Assembly (NCBI RefSeq): GCF_001667265.1
Contig: NZ_LZHW01000098.1
Coordinates: 34,082 to 98,081, forward strand
Source of the DNA: Mycobacterium sp. ACS4331
GTDB lineage: Bacteria > Actinomycetota > Actinomycetes > Mycobacteriales > Mycobacteriaceae
Direction: 5' to 3'
DNA length: 64,000 nucleotides
The notes under the pieces were generated by a model. The model did not search any database. It saw only the letters and a list, made by a program, of their open reading frames with translations, and was not told where the DNA came from. Of this stretch, positions 50,129 through 59,307 are shown one piece after another. Both the position numbers and the translations under genes were made by a program. Each line of letters begins with the position of its first letter. Within the stretch, counting starts at the first letter, position 1.

Positions 50129-50872
50129 GTGCAGATCGTCGAGCAGGTGCAGGACCTGCCCAAATCGGGGAATATCAAGGCGCAGTGGGTCAGCCTGTGG
50201 ACCGGACCGGCGGTGGGGGCCGTTCTGGTGATCGCGATGCTGGCCTTCCCCGGATTCTGGCCACCGATGTCTCCGACGATGTCGGCTGATCAGGTCGCGT
50301 CGTTCTACGCCGAACACACCGCCTGGATCCGCTTCTCCCAGGTGACGTTCAATCTCTGCGGGGTCATGGTGCTGCCGTTCTTCATGGTGATCGCGGTGCA
50401 GATGAAGCGGATGAAGCAGACCCACGTATTGGCCTACTGCTACCTGACGGCCGTGGTCAGCGGTGTCACCATCTTCGCGCTGTCGAATGTCCTGTTTCTC
50501 GTCGCGGCGTTCCGTCCGGACCGCAACCCCGAACTGGTGTTGCTGCTCAACGATCTGGCCTGGATCGTGCTCATCGCCCCAATCGGGATGGTGGTCAGCC
50601 AGTTCGTCGTGCTTGCGCTGGCCGTCTACTTCGATGACGCCGCGGATCCGGTGTTCCCCCGCTGGGTGGGCCACTACTCGTTGGCCACCGCGATCGCGAT
50701 GGTTCCCGCAGCAGGCGCCGCGGTGTTCCACACCGGTCCGTTGGCCTGGGATGGTCTCCTGTCGTTCTGGGTGCGCAACGGCGCATTCGCGGCGTTCGTG
50801 GTGGTGATGTTCTTCGTCCTGCGCCGCGCGGTGCTTCGCCAGGCCGTCGACGAGGGCGTGGTGGCCGCATGA
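50129..50872 (+). CDS. Polytopic membrane protein of the oxidase-III/IV-linked operon (paralogue 1)
   Basis: A 247-aa protein from the GTG at 50129 (AAGGGAGGG 5 nt upstream; the GTG at 50123 lies inside that site). About six membrane helices are visible, starting ~28-48 and ~78-98. It shares the motif AAFRPDR-x-PEL with its downstream neighbour, so the two are paralogues. I do not recognise a family name. The association with CoxIII/CoxIV-like genes suggests a subunit of a membrane redox complex. Confidence 0.75.
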   Translation: MQIVEQVQDLPKSGNIKAQWVSLWTGPAVGAVLVIAMLAFPGFWPPMSPTMSADQVASFYAEHTAWIRFSQVTFNLCGVMVLPFFMVIAVQMKRMKQTHVLAYCYLTAVVSGVTIFALSNVLFLVAAFRPDRNPELVLLLNDLAWIVLIAPIGMVVSQFVVLALAVYFDDAADPVFPRWVGHYSLATAIAMVPAAGAAVFHTGPLAWDGLLSFWVRNGAFAAFVVVMFFVLRRAVLRQAVDEGVVAA

Positions 50873-51618
50873 GCACCCTGACCCCGGATCGGCCGAGCAC
50901 AGAGCTCGCCGCCCGAGGCGGAGAAAAGCCGGACGTCCGCTTTATGACGTGGTTCTTTCCGATCTGGTACGGCGTCTTCGGGGTGATCATCTGTGTACTG
51001 GCACGGGTCACTCCGCCGCCACGGCCGGACGTGACCGCGGCCGACAAGGTCGCGTTCTTCACTCAGCACGGCCTGACGATTCAAATCGGCTTCGCTCTGC
51101 TGCTGATCCTGCTCGGAGGAGCGGCCTGGACCAACGGCCTCGTGGCGTACCAGATCAAACGGATGTCGGTGGGCTCGGTGTTCGCCTACGGGTACATCGG
51201 CGGGATGGGGGTCGGGGCGCTGCCCGGGTTCCTCCTCGTGGCGGTGTGCTTCCTGACCGCCGCGTTCCGACCCGACCGGGATCCCGAACTCATCAGCCTG
51301 CTCTACGACCTCGGCATGCTGTCGTACAACGGATCGCTGGGCTGCTTCACAGCGGCCTACCTGGTCTTCGCCATCGCGATCCTCTACGACAAGAACGGCA
51401 TCTTCCCGAAATGGTTTGCGTACGTGACCATCTGGCAGATCATCACCGAGGTCATCGCCACCCAGATGTTCGTCTTCAAGGCCGGACCGTTCGCGTGGAA
51501 CGGTTCCATCGCCTTCTGGTGGTCGGTGGTGGTGTTCTCAGTCTGGTTGGGAGCGCTGATCGTCCTGCTCAAGCAGGCCGCCTCGCGGCAGAGCGCAGAC
51601 GAACCGGCGGTGGGCTGA
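50869..51618 (+). CDS. Polytopic membrane protein of the oxidase-III/IV-linked operon (paralogue 2)
   Basis: A 249-aa protein starting with ATGA overlap onto paralogue 1. About six membrane helices (for example FMTWFFPIWYGVFGVIICVL at ~25-44 and FALLLILLGGAAWTNGL). The loop AAFRPDRDPELISLLYDLG aligns with paralogue 1 and each protein ends with a similar helix followed by a basic LLKQAASRQ-type tail. No heme or copper ligand pattern is obvious. The two paralogues probably form a heterodimer. Confidence 0.75.
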   Translation: MSTLTPDRPSTELAARGGEKPDVRFMTWFFPIWYGVFGVIICVLARVTPPPRPDVTAADKVAFFTQHGLTIQIGFALLLILLGGAAWTNGLVAYQIKRMSVGSVFAYGYIGGMGVGALPGFLLVAVCFLTAAFRPDRDPELISLLYDLGMLSYNGSLGCFTAAYLVFAIAILYDKNGIFPKWFAYVTIWQIITEVIATQMFVFKAGPFAWNGSIAFWWSVVVFSVWLGALIVLLKQAASRQSADEPAVG

Positions 51619-51640
51619 CCGGATGAAGGAAGAGCTTTCA

Positions 51641-52240
51641 GTGACACCCGCTGACGCCCCGCCCGCCACACCGGAAACCGATCCGGCGCCTGCGCGCGCT
51701 CACCTGCCCGGTGACGGCGACATGTGGGTCATGGTCCTCGGTGACCTGATCATCTTCGCCGGATACTTCGTGGTCTTCATGATCTACCGCGCCATGAACC
51801 CCGACGAGTTCCTGCAGGCGCAGCAGCATCTGGCGATCAACCTCGGCGTGCTCAACACCGTGATCCTGCTGACCAGTTCGTGGTTCGTCGCTCGGGCCGT
51901 ACTGGCGACCCGCGGCGGTCAGTACGCGCACGCGGTGCGGTTGATCTACGCCGGCGGGTTCCTCGGCCTCCTGTTCATGATCGTCAAGGGCTATGAGTGG
52001 TACGCCAAGATCTCCGCCGGCCACACCAACGCCGAGACGTTCTACTCGTTCTACTACGTGATCACCGGAGTGCACCTGGTGCACGTGCTGATCGGGCTCA
52101 TCGTGATGGGTGTCCTCGTGCGTGAACTCCGCAACCCGTCGCGCCGGCGAGCATCGATGGTCGAGTCCGGCGCAATCTATTGGCACATGGTCGATCTGCT
52201 CTGGGTGCTGATCTTCGCCCTGCTGTACGTGATGAGGTGA
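51641..52240 (+). CDS. Cytochrome c oxidase subunit III-like (NorE-type) protein
   Basis: The GTG at 51641 follows GGAAGAG with good spacing; an ATG at 51623 is possible and would make 205 aa. The ~199-aa product has five transmembrane helices and the heme-copper subunit III hallmarks: MWVMVLGDLIIFAGYFVVFM near the start and FYSFYYVITGVHLVHVLIGL before the last helix. At this size it is the short NorE-type form. The operon holds no subunit I, so it must serve an oxidase or NO reductase encoded elsewhere, or do something different. Confidence 0.83.
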   Translation: MTPADAPPATPETDPAPARAHLPGDGDMWVMVLGDLIIFAGYFVVFMIYRAMNPDEFLQAQQHLAINLGVLNTVILLTSSWFVARAVLATRGGQYAHAVRLIYAGGFLGLLFMIVKGYEWYAKISAGHTNAETFYSFYYVITGVHLVHVLIGLIVMGVLVRELRNPSRRRASMVESGAIYWHMVDLLWVLIFALLYVMR

Positions 52241-52241
52241 C

Positions 52242-52538
52242 ATGACCGATACGACGACTCCGGTTCGACCGGACTCCGCGCGGACCATGACCTGGGTGTG
52301 GCTGGCTCTCACGGTGATCACGGTGGGTTCGTGGTGGCTGGCCCCCGCAAACGCCCAGGGCACAGTGCAGGCCAGCACTCCGATCACCGCTCTGGTTCTG
52401 GCGCTGGCCTTCATCAAGGGGCGCTTGATCATCCGCCACTTCATGGAGGTCCGCACCGCACCGACGTGGCTCAAACTTGCGACCGACGCCTGGCTGGCGG
52501 TGCTGTTGGCCACGGTGTTCGTGATCTATCTGCTCTGA
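52242..52538 (+). CDS. Cytochrome c oxidase subunit IV-like (NorF-type) small membrane protein
   Basis: A 98-aa protein with three transmembrane helices (~17-34, 42-60 and 74-97) and the family's conserved IKGRLIIRHFMEVRTAP between helices 2 and 3. It starts 1 nt after the subunit-III-like stop. NorF or CoxD-type proteins accompany NorE-like subunits and help oxidase assembly or activity. Last gene of the four-gene operon. Confidence 0.83.
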   Translation: MTDTTTPVRPDSARTMTWVWLALTVITVGSWWLAPANAQGTVQASTPITALVLALAFIKGRLIIRHFMEVRTAPTWLKLATDAWLAVLLATVFVIYLL

Positions 52539-52580
52539 GGCCGTGCCTGACATCTTGATCTGAGTTTGTAAAGTAGCCGG

Positions 52581-53399
52581 ATGGCCCCGCCGATCGCCAA
52601 GGTCCACCCGGTGAACACCCCGCTGGGGCGCTTCGGCGTCGAGACGCTGGCGGACAGTCCTGACCCGTACATCGCGGTCATGCCCGTGGTGGGACTGGTC
52701 AATCCACTGACCGGTCATCCGACGCTGGGCCCCTTGGCGGTTCTGGTCGACTACGTCGCGGGGATGGTCAACCACCATCGACGGGCCAGCGACGAGTGGA
52801 CGGTGTCGAGCGAACTCGCGATGGAGCTCACCGCGGACGCCGGCGCGATCATCGCCGCCACGCCGGATGTGCCGGTGCTCGGCACGGCACACCCGTTCGG
52901 CGCCAAGGGCACCAGCGCGTTGGGCGTGTGTGAACTCACCCATGGCGGCACCGTCATCGGGACCGGGTCGGTCCGGTCTGTGCACATCGCCCGCCCCGAA
53001 GTGTTCCAGGACCCCCACACCGAGCGCGCGGTCGACGACCGGCCCAGACCGACTGACCTCAGCGAGATCATGACCGTTCGCGGTGTCGTCGGTGAACCCG
53101 CGGTGCTGCATCAGTTGCCGAACTCCGCACTCAACAACGACATGGGCATCGTGCACGGCGGGGTGGCGTCCGCGGGGCTGGAACTGGTTGCGTCGGCGGC
53201 GCTGAACACCGACCCACGACGGCAGATGACGACCGCCTCACTCCGGGTCAACTTCGTCCGGCAGCTGACGTGCGGCGACGACTCCCGCTACATGGGCACC
53301 CTGGTGCGCGCGGGCCGGCGCAGTGGCGTGGCGGACGCCGAGGCGATCAACGCCGACGGTTCGGTGGCGTTGACGGCACGGCTCACCGCGTACTGCTGA
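52581..53399 (+). CDS. PaaI-like double-hotdog thioesterase
   Basis: A 272-aa protein of two hotdog units: unit 1 at ~20-135 and unit 2 at ~165-272. Unit 2 has the PaaI-type active-site stretch NNDMGIVHGGVASAGLELVAS (H-G-G), whereas unit 1 has LGPLAVLVDYVAGMV. The family hydrolyses acyl-CoA or aryl-CoA thioesters. It may free CoA during breakdown of the neighbouring pathway's products, but it lies outside the tight operons and a hairpin follows it. Confidence 0.75.
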   Translation: MAPPIAKVHPVNTPLGRFGVETLADSPDPYIAVMPVVGLVNPLTGHPTLGPLAVLVDYVAGMVNHHRRASDEWTVSSELAMELTADAGAIIAATPDVPVLGTAHPFGAKGTSALGVCELTHGGTVIGTGSVRSVHIARPEVFQDPHTERAVDDRPRPTDLSEIMTVRGVVGEPAVLHQLPNSALNNDMGIVHGGVASAGLELVASAALNTDPRRQMTTASLRVNFVRQLTCGDDSRYMGTLVRAGRRSGVADAEAINADGSVALTARLTAYC

Positions 53400-53419
53400 G
53401 CACGGACTCACCCCGCCCA

Positions 53420-53436
53420 GTCCCGTCGAACGGGAC
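53420..53436 (+). terminator. Hairpin after the thioesterase gene
   Basis: GTCCCGT (53420-53426) and ACGGGAC (53430-53436) form a perfect 7-bp stem around CGA, 20 nt after the thioesterase stop. No T-tract is present. Confidence 0.55.
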
Positions 53437-53554
53437 CCGCGTCACGGTCCGGCCGTAACCGCGACGATCGAGGCACACTGGTACCGCTGGCCGGTAGACC
53501 GGTTGGCAGTCAGCGCCGATGACACCGGCGCAGCGATCGCGCACAGTCGAAGTC

Positions 53555-54370
53555 ATGTTCACACGCTCAGGCTCAGCCGCATTGATCGGCATCATGGTGT
53601 CCGCGCTCCTGACCGCAGGACCGGCATCGGCTGCTCCAGCGCCGACCGCGCCCAGACCGACGATCGTGCTGGTGCACGGCGCCTGGGCCGACTCCTCCAG
53701 TTGGGACGGCGAAGTCTCCGCGCTGCAGCACCAGGGATATGACGTGCGCGCGATCGCCAACCCGTTGGAGAACCTGACCACGGACGCGCAGTACGTCGCG
53801 GGCTTCCTCAAGACGCTGACCGGCCCCGTCGTGCTGGTCGGGCACTCCTACGGCGGCTCGGTGATCACCAACGCCGCAGCGGAGTCCCCGGACGTCAAGG
53901 CACTGGTCTACGTGGACGCCGCCGCCCCCGACGTCGGCGAGACCAACGGGTCCCTGAGCGGGCAGGATTCGGTGCTCAAGCAGAGGCCCGAAAGCGAACT
54001 GTTCGACAAGCTCGCCTATCCTGACGCACCGGCGGGCGCGGTGGATCTGTACCTGAAGAAGGACATCTTCGTGAACAACTTCGCCAACGATCTGCCCGCC
54101 GATGTCGCCACCCGGCTGTGGGCCGCACAGCGCACCGCATCCACGGCGGCATTCGAGACGCCGTCGAAATATGCTGCGTGGAAGACGATTCCGTCGTGGT
54201 ACTTCATCAGCACCGGCGACCAGATCATCACCCCCACGTCGGAGAAGGCCATGGCCGCGCGGGCCAACTCGCACGTCACGGTCTTCGACGGCGGCTCGCA
54301 CCTGACGCTGATATCGCACCCCGACGCGGTCACCGCCGTGATCGAGCAGGCCGCCGAATCGGTGTCCTGA
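53555..54370 (+). CDS. Secreted alpha/beta hydrolase
   Basis: A 271-aa protein from MFTRSGSAALIG with a Sec signal peptide (cleavage near ASAAPA, residue ~26). The hydrolase fold motifs are LVHGAWADSSSWD (oxyanion loop, residues ~38-50), the nucleophile elbow VGHSYGGS and the C-terminal His in DGGSHLTLISHPD. Homologues are esterases of the EstC/hydroxynitrile lyase-like type. Substrate unknown. An upstream ATG at 53519 gives no signal peptide and was not used. Confidence 0.82.
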   Translation: MFTRSGSAALIGIMVSALLTAGPASAAPAPTAPRPTIVLVHGAWADSSSWDGEVSALQHQGYDVRAIANPLENLTTDAQYVAGFLKTLTGPVVLVGHSYGGSVITNAAAESPDVKALVYVDAAAPDVGETNGSLSGQDSVLKQRPESELFDKLAYPDAPAGAVDLYLKKDIFVNNFANDLPADVATRLWAAQRTASTAAFETPSKYAAWKTIPSWYFISTGDQIITPTSEKAMAARANSHVTVFDGGSHLTLISHPDAVTAVIEQAAESVS

Positions 54371-54371
54371 C

Positions 54372-55235
54372 TCAGCGGCGAACGTCGGGCGGGGTGATGG
54401 TCCGCGGCGAGAGCCCCAGTGTGCGAACGTGTTCTGCGATGGTTGCCAGGTTGGTGACCCAGACGTCATCGTGATCGAGGACGTAGCGCATCAGGTCGTC
54501 GAGTTCGGCGGCGCGCGAGGGTCGTCCGGTCAGGAACGGATGGTTGGTGAGCACCCAGCAGCCGCCGACTCGGTGGAGGCCGTCGAACTCCGCCTGCCAC
54601 AGTTCGCGGGCCTTGCGCGGAGTCTCGATCAGTCCGCTTCCGGAGATGTCGGGCAGGTAGCAGTACTGCTCCCAGTCGTCCAGGGCCCACTGAATGGGGA
54701 TCTCGACCAGAGACTCGGCGGCACCCGGAGTGACGGCCAGTTCATACGGGTGGTCGGCGTCCATCAGGCTGGAGTCGTAGAGGAAACCCCGTTCGGCCAG
54801 CAGTGCCGGCGTGCGCCAGGACAGGTCCCACATCGGCGCCCGATACCCGCTGGGGCGCACGCCGGCCACCTCGGCCAGCGCGGCCAAGCCCTTGTCGAGC
54901 GCCTCGATCTCCTCCTCGAGCGTCAGCGCTGTCGGCTGCTCATGCAGGTACCCGTGGTGGGCGATCTCATGGCCGGCCGCGACGATGCTGCGGATCGCCT
55001 CCGGGTAGCGGTCCGCGGTGTGCCCCGGAACGAAGAACGTCGACGGGATCTGGTGGCGCTCCAGCAGGTCCAGAATCCGGGGGATGCCGACCAGGGGGCC
55101 GTACGCCTGGTGGCTCATGACGCTCATCCGCGCGCCGACCGATTGGTTGTTCCACAACACGGCCGACTCGGCGTCCACGTCGAAGGTGAACGCCGCGGCG
55201 GCGGTTTTACCTTCCGGCCAACGGATCTGGTTCAT
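54372..55235 (-). CDS. NodB-type polysaccharide deacetylase family protein
   Basis: A 287-aa cytoplasmic protein with the carbohydrate esterase 4 metal motifs: TFDVDAE (D-D, ~17-21), AHHGYLHE (H-x-x-x-H, ~92-99), the RAPMWDLS motif near 130 and TNHPF near 240. There is no signal peptide, so the substrate is intracellular. Relatives with this layout include PuuE-type allantoinase, which belongs to the same fold. Its ATG overlaps the ureohydrolase stop by 1 nt. A small N-acyl or ureide substrate fits the context better than peptidoglycan. Confidence 0.8.
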   Translation of the reverse strand: MNQIRWPEGKTAAAAFTFDVDAESAVLWNNQSVGARMSVMSHQAYGPLVGIPRILDLLERHQIPSTFFVPGHTADRYPEAIRSIVAAGHEIAHHGYLHEQPTALTLEEEIEALDKGLAALAEVAGVRPSGYRAPMWDLSWRTPALLAERGFLYDSSLMDADHPYELAVTPGAAESLVEIPIQWALDDWEQYCYLPDISGSGLIETPRKARELWQAEFDGLHRVGGCWVLTNHPFLTGRPSRAAELDDLMRYVLDHDDVWVTNLATIAEHVRTLGLSPRTITPPDVRR

Positions 55236-56206
55236 CAGCCCACCATGATGCTGATGAGCTCGTAGGCGACGTTGGCCGCGGCGACGGCCGTGACTTCGGC
55301 GTGGTCGTAGGCCGGTGCCACTTCGACGACATCGGCACCGACGATGTTCAACGCGCGCATGGCCCGTAGGACCGCGATCAACTCCCGGCTGGTCATGCCG
55401 CCGATCTCGGGCGTACCCGTTCCGGGCGCGAACGCGGGGTCCAGGACGTCGATGTCAATGGAGACGTACACGGGGTGATCGCCGACGCGCTCCAGCACTC
55501 GGTCGATCACTCCGTCGACACCGATGCGGTCGATGTCACGGCAGTGCACCACGGTGAAACCGAGGCCCGCGTCCTGCAGGAGGTCCGCACGGTCATAGAG
55601 CGAGCCCCTGATGCCGACGTGTGCGGAGCGACCCTTGACCAGCAGTCCCTGCTCGGAGGCCCGACGGAACGGTGTGCCGTGGGTGCAGGGCGCGCCGAAG
55701 TAGGTGTCCCAGGTGTCGAGGTGCGCATCGAAGTGCACCAATGCGACTGGGCCGTGCACCTCGTTGACGGCCTGCAGCGCGGGCAGGGCGATGGTGTGGT
55801 CGCCGCCGAGCAGCACGACCCGCTGCTCGGCCCGGCTGATCAGACCCCGTACCCCGTCTCGGATCTCATCGACCGCGGCACCGATGTCGAAGGGGTTGGC
55901 CGCGATGTCGCCGGCGTCGACCACCTGAGCGGAGGCGAAGGGGGTCACGTCGAGGGCCGGGTGGTACGGCTTGAGCAGACGCGACGCCTGCCGGATCGCG
56001 GCGGGGCCGAAGCGTGCGCCGGGCCGATAGGTCACCCCGGAGTCGAAGGGCACGCCCACGACGGCGATGTCGTAGTCGGGCACCTCGTGGCGCTGCGGCA
56101 GTCGCGCGAAGGTTCCGAGTCCCGCGTAGCGCGGCACCGACTGCGCATCGACCTGTCCCCAGACCCCGGGTGCGGTCTCCACATACGGTTGGCTGTGCAC
56201 TGTCAT
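55235..56206 (-). CDS. Agmatinase/ureohydrolase family enzyme
   Basis: A 323-aa manganese enzyme with all metal motifs: GGDHTIALPAL near residue 138, DAHLDTWD near 160 and SIDIDVLDPAFAPGTGTPE near 240. These are the arginase/agmatinase hallmarks, cleaving guanidino compounds to amine and urea. The ATG at 56206 abuts a GGAAGGA tract; a GTG at 56200 gives better spacing. The substrate may be agmatine, guanidinobutyrate, guanidinopropionate or another guanidino compound. It is the fourth gene of the PucR-linked operon. Confidence 0.87.
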   Translation of the reverse strand: MTVHSQPYVETAPGVWGQVDAQSVPRYAGLGTFARLPQRHEVPDYDIAVVGVPFDSGVTYRPGARFGPAAIRQASRLLKPYHPALDVTPFASAQVVDAGDIAANPFDIGAAVDEIRDGVRGLISRAEQRVVLLGGDHTIALPALQAVNEVHGPVALVHFDAHLDTWDTYFGAPCTHGTPFRRASEQGLLVKGRSAHVGIRGSLYDRADLLQDAGLGFTVVHCRDIDRIGVDGVIDRVLERVGDHPVYVSIDIDVLDPAFAPGTGTPEIGGMTSRELIAVLRAMRALNIVGADVVEVAPAYDHAEVTAVAAANVAYELISIMVG

Positions 56207-56214
56207 TCCTTCCG

Positions 56215-56979
56215 TCAGGCTCTCGACCGGGTCGAGCCGCCGTTGCACGAGATCACTTGGCCGACGACGGACTCCAGGTCGAAGTCGGACAGCAGTTCGA
56301 CCGCCGCCGCCACTTCGCCGGGAGACCCGATGCGTCCCAGGGGGATCGACGCTGCATAACGCCGGTGCATCTCGGACAGGTCGACACCGGCGGCGTCGGC
56401 GTCGACCTGCAGTTGCGGGGTGTCGGTGACGCCGGGAGCGACCGCATTGACGATGATGTGTTCGGGAGCCAGTTCCCGCCCCAGCGTCTTCACCAGGGAG
56501 ATGAGCCCCGACTTCGCGGCAGCGTAGGCCGTGGCCTCGGGCCAACCGGTCACACCCCATTCGCTGGAGATCACGACGATGCGGCCCGCGCCCAGCGCGC
56601 GCATGTGTGGCAGCACGGCCTGCACCAGAAAGAACGTGCCGCCGAGGTTGGTGTCGACGACCTTCCACCAGTCGTCGTCCGCGTGCTGGCAGAGCGGCGC
56701 CATGGTCATGTAGGCATGGTTGGCCACGAGGATGTCGAGACGGCCCGTCGTCCGCACGACATCGGCTGCGATACGGACACATTCGTCGGCGTCGGACACA
56801 TCACCGGCGACGCTCAGTCCGCCGATCTCCTCGGCCAGCGCCCGCAGTTGCGCACTGTCCCGGAGATCGTTGACGGCCACCGTGGCACCGGCGGCCGCGA
56901 GCCGACGGGCATGCGCGGCGCCCATGCCCTGGGCGGCGCCGCTGATCAGAGCGACCCGCCCCTGCAGGTTCGCACTCAT
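56215..56979 (-). CDS. SDR family oxidoreductase
   Basis: A 254-aa classical SDR with SGAAQGMG near 13-20, catalytic Tyr/Lys in AYAAAKSGL near 157 and the Ser in VISSEWG. The start is an ATG overlapping the upstream SDR stop (ATGA). It likely oxidises an alcohol intermediate, or reduces a carbonyl, of the operon's substrate. Its C-terminal QVISCNGGS is the normal family ending. Confidence 0.85.
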   Translation of the reverse strand: MSANLQGRVALISGAAQGMGAAHARRLAAAGATVAVNDLRDSAQLRALAEEIGGLSVAGDVSDADECVRIAADVVRTTGRLDILVANHAYMTMAPLCQHADDDWWKVVDTNLGGTFFLVQAVLPHMRALGAGRIVVISSEWGVTGWPEATAYAAAKSGLISLVKTLGRELAPEHIIVNAVAPGVTDTPQLQVDADAAGVDLSEMHRRYAASIPLGRIGSPGEVAAAVELLSDFDLESVVGQVISCNGGSTRSRA

Positions 56980-57674
56980 ATCACGGCTCCGGAGTTCACA
57001 TTGACCACGTCGCCGACACTGAAAGTTGCATCGCATACCAGATATTCGACGCACCGTGCCACCTCCTGCGGGGCGGCCAGCCGCCGCAGCGGCAGCGTGT
57101 TGAGGTATTCCGCTGCGCGCCAGGGTGAATCGTCGGCCAACAGCGGGGTGTCCGTCGGGCCCGGGGCGACCGCGTTGACCCGCACCCCGGCAGGAGCGAC
57201 CTCGGCGGCGAGGCTCCGGACGGCCCCGAGGATCGCACCCTTGGCCGCCGCGTAGTGCGCGTCCCCGTCGCCCCCGCCGACGGCAAGTTCGCTTGCCACC
57301 GCGACGAGGGCGCCGCGGTGCTCGATCAGGTCCGGCAGCGTCGCGCGGGCGACGTTCACCAACCCGCCGAGGTGCACGCGCAGCATCCGCCGCCACGCCA
57401 GCGCGCTGATGTCCGCCACCGGCGTCATCTCGTAGTGGCCCGCCGATGTCACCACCGCATGGACGGGCCCCAGCCTGTCCCGAATCTGAGCCACGGCGTC
57501 GGCGACGGCCGCGCTGTCCGAAACATCCACAGCCACAGTGTGTTCGGCTTCCGGTGCCGACTCGACCAGATCGAGACATCCCACGGTGAAGCCGCGCCTG
57601 GTCAGGGCGGTGACGACCGCAGAACCGATGCCACTGGCACCACCGGTCACCAGCGCGACGGGTTTCTCACTCAC
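56976..57674 (-). CDS. SDR family oxidoreductase
   Basis: A 232-aa classical SDR (a little short) from a GTG that overlaps the permease stop (GTGA). TGGASGIG is at 10-17, the catalytic pair in HYAAAKGAI near 142, and the family loop reads APGPTDTPLL. The cofactor-loop Asp in CLDLVESAP suggests NAD(H). The two adjacent SDRs are not close copies, so they probably act on successive intermediates. Confidence 0.85.
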   Translation of the reverse strand: MSEKPVALVTGGASGIGSAVVTALTRRGFTVGCLDLVESAPEAEHTVAVDVSDSAAVADAVAQIRDRLGPVHAVVTSAGHYEMTPVADISALAWRRMLRVHLGGLVNVARATLPDLIEHRGALVAVASELAVGGGDGDAHYAAAKGAILGAVRSLAAEVAPAGVRVNAVAPGPTDTPLLADDSPWRAAEYLNTLPLRRLAAPQEVARCVEYLVCDATFSVGDVVNVNSGAVI

Positions 57675-59137
57675 GGATGGTCGGCCAACTCGTCACGGAT
57701 CTCGGCGTCGTCGACGACCGTCGTGCTGGTGATGCGCGAGCGCACCGAGGCGAAGAGTGCCGCACCGATCACCGCCAGCGCCACCACGCCGATCCACACC
57801 GACCAGTCCAACCAGCGCTGGTCGAAAGCCACTCGCGGCCATGCGATGTTGAGGAACTGCAACACTGCCCACACCACGGCGACGACGGCCACCGGCACCG
57901 TCGCGCGGCCCAGCGAGAAGTTGCCGGGGCGCCATCCGCGCCGCAGCAGCACCACCAGGAATCCCACGAGGGGGAACAGGAAGGCGAGGTAGAAGCCGCC
58001 CGCGGTGAAGTTGACCATCAGCGAGTAGATGTCGCCGGCGACGATGCTCAGCAGGAACAGGCCCGCACCGACCACTGTGGTGACCAGGATCGCGACCACG
58101 GGAATGCGCGCCGCACCCCGCAGGCGGACCAAGGTGTCCGCCGCGGGCAGCGCACCGTCACGCGCGTAGGCCCAGATGACCCGGGACGCCGAAGTCTGCA
58201 GGGCCAGGAAGCTGGCCAGGAACCCGATGACGAACAGCACCTGCACCGGTTTGGCGATACCGGAACCCAGCGTCACCGTCAGGGTGTCGTACACGGGGTC
58301 GCTGACCGCCCCCGCGGCGACGGCATCGAGATCCGGAATCGCCAGGATGATGGCCAGGCTCGAGTAGGCGACCACCAACGCGATGAACGCCAACGAGAAC
58401 AGCACGGCCTTGGGCAGTTGCCTGCGTGGCTCGTGCACCTCCTCGGCGATCGATCCGGCACTTTCGAAGCCCACGAAGGACCAGCCGATGAACGCCACGG
58501 CGAGCATGAACGGCCCGGTCAGATAGGCCAGGAAATCGGTGTCCGGACCGCCGCCGTCGAACAGCACCGACAGCGAGTTCTGCCGGTGGAACAGCAGCAG
58601 CCAGGTGCCCAGCACGACCGACCCGATGACCTCGGCGATGATGCTGCCGATCATGAACACCTTCAGCGCGCCACGACCGACGAGGTTGACCGCGGTGCCG
58701 GCCAGCAGGATCACCAGCGCGATCAGCGCGAGGGTCCCACCTGAGGGCTCCTCCAGCCCGATGATGTGGCCGATGAAGCCAGCCGAGCCGAGCGCCACGG
58801 TCGCCATCGCGATCACCAGCGTCCACATGTAGACCCAGCCCGCGAACCACCCGTACGTGGTGCCGAGCAGGCGACGGGACCACTGGTAGATCGAGCCCTC
58901 CAGTGGCCAGCGCGACACCAGGGTCGCGAACACCAGCGCCACCAGGAACTGCCCGCCGAACACCAGCAGGAAGCCCCACCAGAAGCTCGGGCCGGCGGCG
59001 GACAACGCCAGGCCGAAGATGCCGTAGAGCGCCACAATCGGGGAGATGAATGCGAACGCGAACGCGAACGCCGACCACAAGGAGAATTCCCGGCGCAGCA
59101 CCTGGGGCTGCTCATCGGACCCGATCGATGTCGACAT
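57671..59137 (-). CDS. APC-superfamily amino acid/polyamine permease
   Basis: A 488-aa protein from MSTSIGSDEQ with GGGAG 5 nt upstream; a longer frame to 59263 was rejected. It has about twelve transmembrane helices and a hydrophobic N-terminal consensus (FSLWSAFAFAFAFISPIVALYGIF) with helix-1 break SPIVALYG. The W-S-F-V-G-F-E block near 235 is the APC helix-6 region of amino acid and polyamine permeases (GABA permease type). It is the first gene of the operon and divergent from the PucR regulator, so it likely imports the substrate. Confidence 0.85.
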   Translation of the reverse strand: MSTSIGSDEQPQVLRREFSLWSAFAFAFAFISPIVALYGIFGLALSAAGPSFWWGFLLVFGGQFLVALVFATLVSRWPLEGSIYQWSRRLLGTTYGWFAGWVYMWTLVIAMATVALGSAGFIGHIIGLEEPSGGTLALIALVILLAGTAVNLVGRGALKVFMIGSIIAEVIGSVVLGTWLLLFHRQNSLSVLFDGGGPDTDFLAYLTGPFMLAVAFIGWSFVGFESAGSIAEEVHEPRRQLPKAVLFSLAFIALVVAYSSLAIILAIPDLDAVAAGAVSDPVYDTLTVTLGSGIAKPVQVLFVIGFLASFLALQTSASRVIWAYARDGALPAADTLVRLRGAARIPVVAILVTTVVGAGLFLLSIVAGDIYSLMVNFTAGGFYLAFLFPLVGFLVVLLRRGWRPGNFSLGRATVPVAVVAVVWAVLQFLNIAWPRVAFDQRWLDWSVWIGVVALAVIGAALFASVRSRITSTTVVDDAEIRDELADHP

Positions 59138-59263
59138 GTGTTGCTCCCGCTGTTCAGTGCGCTGTTGGCAGGAACTATCACGCGAGGTCAGCGCACGCGC
59201 CAGCCGGAACGTCGAAGACGCAACCATCGCACCGGTCGACATCCTGACATTGGAGGATCGCAC

Positions 59264-59296
59264 AACGCCACCACCCCCTTATGTGACATCGGCGTT
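59264..59296. promoter_or_regulatory. Possible PucR operator dyad between the divergent genes
   Basis: AACGCC (59264-59269) and GGCGTT (59291-59296) form a short inverted repeat across 21 nt in the 170-nt gap between the permease and pucR-like genes. The arms are short, so this may be chance. Confidence 0.25.
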
Positions 59297-59307
59297 ACGC
59301 TCGGACA

